Source: JAJPXC01 sp964517875
GTDB taxonomy: Bacteria; Bacteroidota; Bacteroidia; Bacteroidales; Muribaculaceae
Direction of reading: 5' to 3'
Length of the DNA stretch: 64,000 nt
NCBI GenBank assembly: GCA_964517875.1
Contig: CAZFEU010000002.1
Location: forward strand, 14,829 to 78,828
Shown one piece after another: positions 1 through 6,492 of this stretch; positions within the stretch are counted from its first letter, which is position 1; every line of letters begins with the position of its first letter. The notes under the pieces were generated by a model. That model was not told the DNA's origin, ran no database searches, and saw only the letters and a list, made by a program, of their open reading frames with translations. A program made the position numbers and the translations under genes.

Positions 1-101
1 AGCGTGATCATCTTGCCGAAGCTATCGGCATTGTTACCTTCGGCCAACACGATATTCTGCCCCATTACGGTGCGCAGAGTAAAACCCTTTTTTATCTTCA
101 T
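1..101 (-). CDS. PqqD-like peptide chaperone (partial, C-terminus outside window)
   Basis: The first 33 codons are visible, beginning MKIKKGFTLRTV and continuing with GQNIVLAEG. This matches the start of PqqD family proteins, small winged-helix RRE domains that bind leader peptides of ribosomally made, modified peptides. Its ATG lies 2 bases after the stop of the HprK-like gene, so the two are almost certainly translationally coupled. The rest of the protein, and probably more of the operon, lies left of the window. The family call rests on a short stretch and on context. Confidence 0.75.
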   Translation of the reverse strand, partial: MKIKKGFTLRTVMGQNIVLAEGNNADSFGKMIT

Positions 102-103
102 TT

Positions 104-1054
104 TCACTTTATTATTCTGATTTGACATTCTTGTGCGACGACACCATCCCGGCACACCTGGGCAGCCTCAGCATCAGGTCGGCAGTGCATTTCGTAGCAC
201 GCCACCCCCTCGGCCAGCCTCTCAATCATCTTGTGGCGCATATCGCGCAGCTCCTCGCTGAGGAATGGCAGAAAGAATACCGATGCCGTCAGCGACGCGT
301 ACGCCCTCAGCGGCGGCAGTTTACGCAACTCATTCACCTCCCCCCGCACTATGCGCACGAATGCCCCTATCAGGGCCGACACATTGCGGTAGCAGTGCGT
401 CTTTCCGCTCCAGGGCGAGCCATAGGCCATAGCCGTGCCGTCGGCCTCTATCCTTATCACCGGGTGATCGTCATTAAGCAGATCGGCCCCCTCGATATGT
501 TTCGTCCACAGGGCAGCGTGAGTGCTCTTCCCCGTGCCGCTTTTACCTTGAAACATAAAAGCCTTCCCATCGTATGCCACCGCCGACGAGTGTATCAGCA
601 GCGTACCGTTGCCGCATGTGCCAAGCATGTAGGCTATCATCAGCGCGTGCGACAGGAAATATGCGTCATTGTCGTCGCCATCGGGAGCCAACGCTATATC
701 GGCGCGATCGAGCTTCTGTGGCATCTTCATCCACAGACGCGGCTCATGCTCCGACACGTGCCCGAACTCCATCACAATGCCGCCGTCGGCAAGCCGCAAT
801 GCACGCGACGTGATGAAACCTATACCGCCGTACTCCGGCTCATATACCACCTCCCCCACAATCCGCGGGAGCGGGCCGCAGGTGATGTCGACCGCCACAC
901 TCATCACGTCGCAGCCGGCCAGTTCACCACCATCAGCTACTTCAAACGGCCGGAATCGAGGCTCGATTTCCCTCCATGCCGGCAGCTCGTCGGCCACCGA
1001 CACAGCCAGGGCGTTTTGCGCCACTATATACGTATGATTCATCATAAGCCACAT
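104..1054 (-). CDS. HprK-like kinase / PEPCK-fold ATPase of a peptide-modification locus
   Basis: A 316-residue protein with a clear Walker A motif GKSGTGKST at about residues 170-178 and a following acidic segment (DLLNDDHPVI) like the HPr kinase fold. The N-terminal 130 residues are variable. HprK-like kinases of this size occur in lasso-peptide clusters, where they phosphorylate the peptide, and in other PqqD-linked loci of Bacteroidetes. It follows the S26 peptidase gene by 18 bases and precedes the PqqD-like gene by 2, so it is part of the same operon. Three Met codons lie close together at the start (residues 1, 4 and 5); the true start may be the third. The substrate is inferred, possibly the 49-residue peptide encoded upstream. 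Confidence 0.7.
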   Translation of the reverse strand: MWLMMNHTYIVAQNALAVSVADELPAWREIEPRFRPFEVADGGELAGCDVMSVAVDITCGPLPRIVGEVVYEPEYGGIGFITSRALRLADGGIVMEFGHVSEHEPRLWMKMPQKLDRADIALAPDGDDNDAYFLSHALMIAYMLGTCGNGTLLIHSSAVAYDGKAFMFQGKSGTGKSTHAALWTKHIEGADLLNDDHPVIRIEADGTAMAYGSPWSGKTHCYRNVSALIGAFVRIVRGEVNELRKLPPLRAYASLTASVFFLPFLSEELRDMRHKMIERLAEGVACYEMHCRPDAEAAQVCRDGVVAQECQIRIIK

Positions 1055-1072
1055 CTATTACTTATTTCACAC

Positions 1073-1570
1073 TCACTTGCGTTGCCACACCCCATGCATG
1101 CGGGCGCGCACTCCACGCAAGTGAGCGCGCATCAGGTAGTACAAGCGTCGCACCGGCCAAACAGCGGCCCAGAAGTGCGAATATCGCTGGTAGGCCTTGT
1201 CGGTCACCGCAAACATACGTCGTGGAATGGCATGCCAGGGGCGGAAGCCCGACAGTCGGTGCACCTCGGCTACACGTCCCATGATTTGCGACCGCCTCAC
1301 TGTTTCAGTGTTAAGGCAATTGTCACCGCGGGTTATGTAGAGCGGCACACCATCCTGCTGTCGTATCTCCACCAGCCTATGCACCACGTTACGCTCCCCG
1401 CCGTTCACTGTGTGCTTAAACAGCAGCAGGTCATCCACCCTCGGCTCCCCCTCGAGCGGCACCACCGCCACACGATGATGCTCCCCCCAAATCAGGGGGC
1501 GCATACTGTTGCCTGTAGTCACAGGCACCACAAATTCAGTAGTCGGGCGTGATGCTTGATGCAAGCTCAT
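1073..1570 (-). CDS. S26-type signal-peptidase-like protease
   Basis: A 165-residue protein with the signal peptidase motif GNSMRPLIWG (Ser22 as likely nucleophile), NVVHRLVEI (His64) and TRGDNC (Asp83). The His in place of the usual bacterial Lys resembles the ER/archaeal-type Ser-His branch of family S26. I see no clear N-terminal membrane anchor, unlike LepB. Located between the candidate precursor gene and the HprK-like kinase on the same strand, it is a good candidate for the leader-cleaving protease of the locus, though this is inference. A terminator-like hairpin separates it from the precursor gene, so its expression probably depends on read-through. Confidence 0.72.
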   Translation of the reverse strand: MSLHQASRPTTEFVVPVTTGNSMRPLIWGEHHRVAVVPLEGEPRVDDLLLFKHTVNGGERNVVHRLVEIRQQDGVPLYITRGDNCLNTETVRRSQIMGRVAEVHRLSGFRPWHAIPRRMFAVTDKAYQRYSHFWAAVWPVRRLYYLMRAHLRGVRARMHGVWQRK

Positions 1571-1596
1571 ACTGTCAGTTACAGGATGGTCGATAT

Positions 1597-1627
1597 AAAA
1601 AAACGCCGGCTAAGATTAGTCAGCGTT
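1597..1627 (-). terminator. intrinsic terminator/attenuator after the candidate precursor gene
   Basis: On the minus strand an interrupted stem (AACGC plus CTAA pairing with TTAG plus GCGTT) is followed by a run of seven T. It sits between the 49-residue peptide gene and the peptidase gene. A leaky terminator here would give much more precursor transcript than modification-enzyme transcript, the usual arrangement in peptide-modification operons. Confidence 0.6.
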
Positions 1628-1649
1628 CTTTATTAGTACGACGGATGAA

Positions 1650-1799
1650 TTAGTTCCATTCGTCACCATTATCTGGATCAGGATCGATAGATACACCGGG
1701 ATTTGAAGGGTCGCTCGGTCCTGTTTTTGAATCCAAGAAAGATCCCTCAAGCACCAATTCGATTTCCTCAAGTTCGGGCTTTGCGTATTCGAATTTCAT
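1650..1799 (-). CDS. 49-residue candidate RiPP precursor peptide
   Basis: A short gene encoding MKFEYAKPELEEIELVLEGS followed by a Gly/Ser/Pro/Asp/Asn-rich tail ending GDEWN. The charged, helix-prone first 20 residues look like a leader and the acidic, small-residue tail like a core, as in many small Bacteroidetes peptides beginning MKxxYxKPE. It has its own complete promoter about 80 bases upstream and a terminator directly after it, followed by an S26 peptidase, an HprK-like kinase and a PqqD-like gene. No signal peptide is present. Whether it is modified, and how, cannot be read from the sequence; an alternative is an unmodified small regulatory protein. Confidence 0.6.
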   Translation of the reverse strand: MKFEYAKPELEEIELVLEGSFLDSKTGPSDPSNPGVSIDPDPDNGDEWN

Positions 1800-1882
1800 G
1801 TTTTATATAGTTTTATCGTTTATAATCAAATATTTACAATGCCTGCTTCGCTGCAGAGCCACCGTTCCAATAATTGTGTCGG

Positions 1883-1913
1883 CAAAGTTAAGCTATTTTA
1901 TTTCTTTAACAAA
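1883..1913 (-). promoter_or_regulatory. Bacteroidetes sigma-ABfr promoter of the candidate precursor gene
   Basis: Read on the minus strand: -33 TTTG, 19 bases, -7 TAACTTTG, an exact match to the TTTG/TAnnTTTG consensus. The predicted start site leaves a leader of about 75 bases before the ATG of the 49-residue peptide. Confidence 0.75.
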
Positions 1914-1974
1914 GCAATTCGTAAAAAAGTTTTCACCACTGTGCCGAGCCTTTAAAAATCGGAGGTTTTAAATT

Positions 1975-2006
1975 CCAAGAGGATGTCACCATTGGCATCC
2001 TCTTGG
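1975..2006 (-). terminator. hairpin downstream of the coiled-coil protein gene
   Basis: A perfect 11-bp stem (CCAAGAGGATG / CATCCTCTTGG) with a 10-base loop lies about 35 bases past the stop of the large exported protein gene. On the minus strand it is followed only by a weak T stretch, so it is probably a terminator or a 3' stabilising hairpin. It insulates this gene from the precursor promoter. Confidence 0.55.
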
Positions 2007-2039
2007 ATATTTGGTGGGTTCAGTTAAACTTGGGTCAAA

Positions 2040-5000
2040 TTACTTTACAAGCACCTTCTTGCCCAGTACGATGTAAACACCATGCTGGAGGCTTACGGTG
2101 GTGGTACCTACGGTTACGTTGGCTACGGCAGCTACCTTACCATCGATTGAGTAGATAGCTACATCGCCGTAGTTAGCGTCAGAGGTAATGGTAAGCTGAC
2201 CTTGACCAGCTGCTACGCTGAGTCCTGAAGCTGCGTTGTTGTCAGCGGTTACGTTGTTTACGCCAGTATTGATCTTGTCGGTGATGTCGTTGCCATCCTC
2301 GTCGAGGATACCGATGGTGCGGATATCTGAGCCTGCATCGCCGGAAGCGCGCATTTGTGAGTTAGCTGCATGGCTTTGGTTGGTAGCGATTACCATACGG
2401 AATGCGGGGAAGTTTGCGCCTGTGCCGGCACGCTGGAAGTCGCCGTTCTTGTTCAGACCGAAGATGTATTGAGCGTTTGACTCGCCGAGGAATTCACCAG
2501 AAGAGGCATACTTAAATGTACCGAAGCTGGTGCAGCCTTCAACCACATCACCCTTTACAATCTGCTTGGCATCAGTCTTCTTGATGGTAATAGGATTAGC
2601 AAGATCGGTAAGGTTTAATGTAGTTTGTTTAGCAGCAACCATGAGTACGGGAGTATTGGCGGGGATAGTAGTAGCTACCTTGGTAAACCAGAATCTTTCG
2701 GGATCCTCTTTCTCAAATGTGCAGAGCGAGAGGATATCGTCGCTATTAGCGTAGTCATAGCTCAAAGCGAAGGGGAGACAAACGGTGTTGTAGCCCTTAG
2801 AGAATGTACGGTTCAGATTTACATTCTTAGTCTGAATATCCACGGGGCAGTAGAAGCTACCCTTAGTAGCGTCATCGATCACCACCTCAGAGCAGGTGTT
2901 GTTTACGCCGTAGTATACGTTGGGATAGTCAAACTCGTCCTCCGATTTTGCAAAGCGGTTTACGGGTATGGTTACAGTCTGCTTGTTATAAGAAATCAGG
3001 TTGTCGTTGATATTCTGAACATAGTACTGAGTGTTGACGGCATCACCATTAAAGTCATTCACGGTGATGTTGTATACCAGCGAAGGAGCATCGTTAGTTG
3101 CTACAAGCGCGCCGGTCTGGAAGTTTACACCGAAGTATCTGTCGTCGCGGAGGGCATAACCAAGCTTACCGAAGGCGTTAGAGCCGGTGTAATCTGTGCC
3201 GACACCTTCTGCGGTGTAGTACTTACCGCTTGTGCCGTTCCAGCGTACCACGTCGGCGAATTTAGCGCTCAACACATTTGATGCGAAGTTACCGTTGATT
3301 GCGGCATTGGTAAGAGTGCCTGAGAAAGTATTGAACAGGTTACCCGAGGTAACGGTGATAATGTTACCGTCACCGATTATAGTACCATCGTAGTTTACGC
3401 CGGTAGCGGCAGCAGTCAGATCGCCATTAAGGGTTACGTCCTTGTAGTATTTGCTGTAAGCAGCTTCATCCGATGCCTCCTGGGCTACTGCTGCATAGTG
3501 ATCGTAGTTTTCCTGTGCTGTTGCTGCTGATTTCTCTGCAGCTGTTACGGCCTCGTTGGCAGCTGTAAGGTCAGACTGCGCTGTTTCGTATGCTTCCTGC
3601 TGTTTGGCAAGATCATCCACCACTTGCTGAGCGGCGGCCACTGCCTCTACTGCATCATCATAGGCTTTCTTTGCGTTACTGACCAGATTCTTTGCTGCGG
3701 TGATAGCGTCGCTGGTTGCGGTATCGTTGGCAACTGCGGTCTTTGCTGTTTCTACTGCAGCTTGAAGGTATTTGATAGAGCCCTCGGTAGTCACGCTGCC
3801 ATTGAGAACTGCGATTGCTGCATTAACGGTTGCAATCTGCTCCTCAACGCCTGTAATTTCAGTAGAGCCCTCAACCCAGTCGCTCGATGTGGGGTGATAG
3901 CCCTTCAACTGGTGGGTTAAGTTAGTGATTGTCTCTTGGTACCCGCGAATCTCCTTTTCGGTATCCTCAATATCCTTAAGGGTTTGTTGTGCGGCACTGG
4001 GATCTTTGTACCTGTTGGATGCAATAGTCGTGGTCTCCGTGTATTTTGCGTTGTCTTGCAGACCTTTAATGGCAGTATCTAAATAATCTACAATATCGTC
4101 TTTGGATGTTTGTGAGTTAATAGTAGGAATTTTATATACCGGTGAATCAGAATTCAGGGCTGCAAAATCGCTACCCATGTATACATATACTGACTGAATT
4201 TTCGTGCTGCTATAGTCTTTTGACAAAGTACCATCATAGTCACTCGAGTCAATAAATGTATAATAGAACATCTCAGGGGTGATCTTAGTCCAAGGTTCTT
4301 GATTTTTACTTGGCACATATGAAGGTGCTGTTTTATCAAAACATATATACAAGGCTATGTTTTTCATCTGCGGAACGGTAAGATACCATATTTCCGGTGT
4401 TTGCTCTTGTGACCAGTACGCATCATAGAATGCGTTGTTTGCTTTAATGATATCCGAGAGCCATGGCATTGTTTTAGTCACCGTTGAATCAGCCTTAGCC
4501 AGGGTAGTACTGTTTTGGAGGCTCTTAAGTGTTGCTTGAGCCTGCTTCATATAGCCTTCCTGATCGGCGATCTGGCCCTCCAAACGGGACTTCTCCTCTT
4601 TGAGATCCTGGAGGTCAGAATTCTTTTTTGTCAGAGTATCGTTAGCATTGTCAAGCTGATCCTGGAAGCCCTTGATGTAAGCATCCTGTGCCTTAGTAAG
4701 CTCTGCGTTGGCAGCATCCAGATCTTGGCTTTTCTCGGTCTGTGCGTCCTTAGCATCATCAAGGTCAGAATCTGCCTTGGTTATCTCATCCTCAGTAGGA
4801 GCTTTGGTTGCATCAGCCTTTTCTTGAGCAGCCTTTTGTTTAGCCTGCGCGTCTTCGAGGGCTGTGTTGGCGCTGGCAAGAGCAGTATTTGCAGTGTTTA
4901 GATTTCTGATGTAGTCGCTTGTGGCGTTAAGCTCCTTTGTGGGATCACTTTTGATGGTAGAATGATCCTTGATGGCATCAGTAAATGCCGACCATGTGAC

Positions 5001-5129
5001 ATTGCCTCTATCGCCGGCCAACTTCACAACTGCGGGATCGGTTGCGTCTTCGCCGGCGGCATAGAGCTGCGCGCTTACCGCAAGGAGAGTCGCGGGAAGT
5101 GCGAATTTTAGCATTCTTTTGATAGTCAT
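2040..5129 (-). CDS. exported coiled-coil protein with T9SS-like C-terminal tail
   Basis: A 1029-residue protein. It opens with a signal peptide (MTIKRMLKFALPATLLAVS, cleavage near AQLYA-AG). Residues of about 80-210 and 385-560 are Ala/Asp/Lys/Glu-rich heptad-like coiled coil, separated by a region containing several YxY-rich stretches. The second half is beta-rich without a domain I can name. The last 70 residues (ending HGVYIVLGKKVLVK) resemble the type A C-terminal sorting domain of type IX secretion. It has its own perfect promoter and a downstream hairpin, so it is a monocistronic gene. Function unknown; a cell-surface or secreted structural or adhesive role is inference. It sits between the two halves of the peptide-modification locus. 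Confidence 0.7.
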   Translation of the reverse strand: MTIKRMLKFALPATLLAVSAQLYAAGEDATDPAVVKLAGDRGNVTWSAFTDAIKDHSTIKSDPTKELNATSDYIRNLNTANTALASANTALEDAQAKQKAAQEKADATKAPTEDEITKADSDLDDAKDAQTEKSQDLDAANAELTKAQDAYIKGFQDQLDNANDTLTKKNSDLQDLKEEKSRLEGQIADQEGYMKQAQATLKSLQNSTTLAKADSTVTKTMPWLSDIIKANNAFYDAYWSQEQTPEIWYLTVPQMKNIALYICFDKTAPSYVPSKNQEPWTKITPEMFYYTFIDSSDYDGTLSKDYSSTKIQSVYVYMGSDFAALNSDSPVYKIPTINSQTSKDDIVDYLDTAIKGLQDNAKYTETTTIASNRYKDPSAAQQTLKDIEDTEKEIRGYQETITNLTHQLKGYHPTSSDWVEGSTEITGVEEQIATVNAAIAVLNGSVTTEGSIKYLQAAVETAKTAVANDTATSDAITAAKNLVSNAKKAYDDAVEAVAAAQQVVDDLAKQQEAYETAQSDLTAANEAVTAAEKSAATAQENYDHYAAVAQEASDEAAYSKYYKDVTLNGDLTAAATGVNYDGTIIGDGNIITVTSGNLFNTFSGTLTNAAINGNFASNVLSAKFADVVRWNGTSGKYYTAEGVGTDYTGSNAFGKLGYALRDDRYFGVNFQTGALVATNDAPSLVYNITVNDFNGDAVNTQYYVQNINDNLISYNKQTVTIPVNRFAKSEDEFDYPNVYYGVNNTCSEVVIDDATKGSFYCPVDIQTKNVNLNRTFSKGYNTVCLPFALSYDYANSDDILSLCTFEKEDPERFWFTKVATTIPANTPVLMVAAKQTTLNLTDLANPITIKKTDAKQIVKGDVVEGCTSFGTFKYASSGEFLGESNAQYIFGLNKNGDFQRAGTGANFPAFRMVIATNQSHAANSQMRASGDAGSDIRTIGILDEDGNDITDKINTGVNNVTADNNAASGLSVAAGQGQLTITSDANYGDVAIYSIDGKVAAVANVTVGTTTVSLQHGVYIVLGKKVLVK

Positions 5130-5256
5130 AGTTTATTATGTTTAGTTATTGATTGATTTACTATTTTATATAATAATATAATGTAGTTTATGCAAAAGGA
5201 AACACTAGAATGTTAATTGTTAGATGTGTATATTGTTATTGTACTCAATTAATGCG

Positions 5257-5287
5257 CAAATGTACAACATTTATTCTATCTGACAAA
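5257..5287 (-). promoter_or_regulatory. sigma-ABfr promoter of the coiled-coil protein gene
   Basis: Minus strand: -33 TTTG, 19 bases, -7 TACATTTG, an exact consensus match. Transcription would start near 5250, giving a leader of about 120 bases. Confidence 0.75.
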
Positions 5288-5322
5288 TTTTTTTCAAAAT
5301 TTTAATTTTCCACCCCCGCCGC

Positions 5323-5771
5323 TGGACCCCAAACGGCGGCGCCCATAGGCGCCCCGCGATGCGGAGCGGGGGATGGGATGGCCATGCGCGTGACCTATGG
5401 CTGCGCTCGCTACGCAGAGCTTGCCATAGGCTAACGTTCGCACCCCGCGATGCGGAGCTACCGCGATGCGGGTATTTGATGACGTAGCCACATGTTTCGT
5501 AGTTGGGTGACGCGGCGTAGCCGCAATTGGCTCGGCTTTAGCCGGGCGTATGGGTAGCCTATGGCAAGCTCGCACCCCGCGATGCGGAGCTACCGCGATG
5601 CGGGTATTTGATGACGTAGCCACATGTTTCGTAGTTGGGTGACGCGGCGTAGCCGCAATTGGCTCGGCTTTAGCCGGGCGTATGGGTAGCCTATGGCAAG
5701 CTCTGCGTAGCGAGCGCAGCCATAGGTTGATGCAACCCCATCTCAAAAACCTGCTCCGCATCGCGGAGCGC
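5323..5771. repeat. REP-like palindrome block, left of the RAYT gene
   Basis: A GC-rich block of imperfect palindromes. It contains one CTATGGC...GCCATAG stem in inverse orientation near its left end, then a tandem duplication, then a direct-orientation copy of that stem and finally a GCTCCGCATCGCGGAGC palindrome abutting the transposase stop. Open frames through it encode only repetitive Pro/Arg/His-rich sequence and are not genes. Confidence 0.75.
5441..5704. repeat. 132-bp tandem duplication of a REP-like unit
   Basis: Two consecutive copies with a period of 132 bp (5441-5572 and 5573-5704), each starting CACCCCGCGATGCGGAGC and ending near GCCTATGGCAAGCT. They are nearly identical over the whole unit, which points to a recent duplication. 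Confidence 0.85.
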
Positions 5772-6227
5772 CTAATCGTCAAACACATAACGCTCATCAA
5801 ATTCAATGCCGAAACGCGTGTACGTTGCGATCATCTCCTCCCTGAGCGTCACCCTCTTGTGGTGCTCCTTTTGATTGGCGATATATCGACTAACAGCCTC
5901 AATCTGTGATGGCGCATATGAAAAACATCCGTATCCCCGCTGCCATGCGAACGAGTACGGTGTCAAACGCTCGGCGTTGATCATCTTGGCCGCGGCCACC
6001 TTTAGCTCGCGCACCATGTCGGGGATGGGTTGGGTCGGTTTATAATCGAGCAGGATATGCACATGGTTGTCAACCCCACCTATGGCAATGGGCAGATGTC
6101 CCGCATTGTTCAGCATTTTGGCGAGGTAAAGATGCACCCGTTGCTGCGCTATCGGGGTCAACAGGGATTCGCGGTTTTTGACGGCGAATACAATGTGTAG
6201 ATAAATTTTGGTGTAGGTGTTTGACAT
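5772..6227 (-). CDS. REP-associated tyrosine transposase (RAYT, IS200/IS605 TnpA-like)
   Basis: A 151-residue Y1 transposase with the HUH motif NHVHIL (His55, His57), a conserved WQRGYG segment and the catalytic Tyr115 in VSRYIANQKEHH. Such enzymes nick single-stranded DNA at hairpins and move or maintain palindromic elements. I chose the start MSNTYTK, typical for the family; the reading frame extends 11 codons further upstream. It is full length and looks intact. Palindrome blocks flank it on both sides, with the nearest one abutting its 3' end, so they are its likely substrate. No accessory TnpB gene is present. Confidence 0.85.
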   Translation of the reverse strand: MSNTYTKIYLHIVFAVKNRESLLTPIAQQRVHLYLAKMLNNAGHLPIAIGGVDNHVHILLDYKPTQPIPDMVRELKVAAAKMINAERLTPYSFAWQRGYGCFSYAPSQIEAVSRYIANQKEHHKRVTLREEMIATYTRFGIEFDERYVFDD

Positions 6228-6279
6228 ACCACAAATATAGTCATAAATGGCGAGATTCACAAATTTTTCGTTTCAGACG

Positions 6280-6478
6280 CCCCGCGATGCGGAGCTACCG
6301 CGATGCGAGTATTTGATGACGTAGCCGCATGTTTCGGAGTTGGGTGACGCGGCGTAGCCGCAATTGGCTCGGCTTTAGCCGGGCGTATGGGTTAGCCTAT
6401 GGCAAGCTCAGCGTAGCGAGCGCAGCCATAGGTTGATGCAACCCCACCTCAAAACCCTGCTCCGCATCGCGGAGCGCC
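6280..6478. repeat. REP-like palindrome block, right of the RAYT gene
   Basis: The same ordered series as one left-hand unit: GCGATGCGGAGC, GCGTAGCCGC, GGCTCGGCTTTAGCCGGGC, the CCTATGGC...GCCATAGG stem and finally GCTCCGCATCGCGGAGC. It differs at a few positions from the left copies. It lies directly 3' of the ABC exporter gene and could also act as its terminator. Confidence 0.75.
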
Positions 6479-6492
6479 CCCACATATACTGA

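Larger units (their letters stand above)
5323..6479. mobile_element. RAYT transposase with flanking REP-like palindrome blocks
   Basis: A TnpA(REP)-like gene is bracketed on both sides by dense GC-rich palindromes of the same families. These include GCTCCGCATCGCGGAGC, GGCTCGGCTTTAGCCGGGC and a longer stem with CCTATGGC / GCCATAGG arms. The blocks are not coding-like and are sharply different from the AT-rich DNA around them. This arrangement matches REP/RAYT systems known in Gammaproteobacteria; the boundaries given are those of the palindrome blocks. Confidence 0.7.

Noticed and set aside
122..1552. A 476-residue open frame on the plus strand over the kinase and peptidase genes
   Set aside because: It is antisense to two genes with clear motifs and its product is rich in His, Arg and Cys without any domain; a shadow of high-GC coding sequence.
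5294..5806. A 170-residue open frame through the REP block
   Set aside because: It is made of the 132-bp repeat (44-residue copies) and overlaps the transposase gene end; repeat DNA, not a gene.
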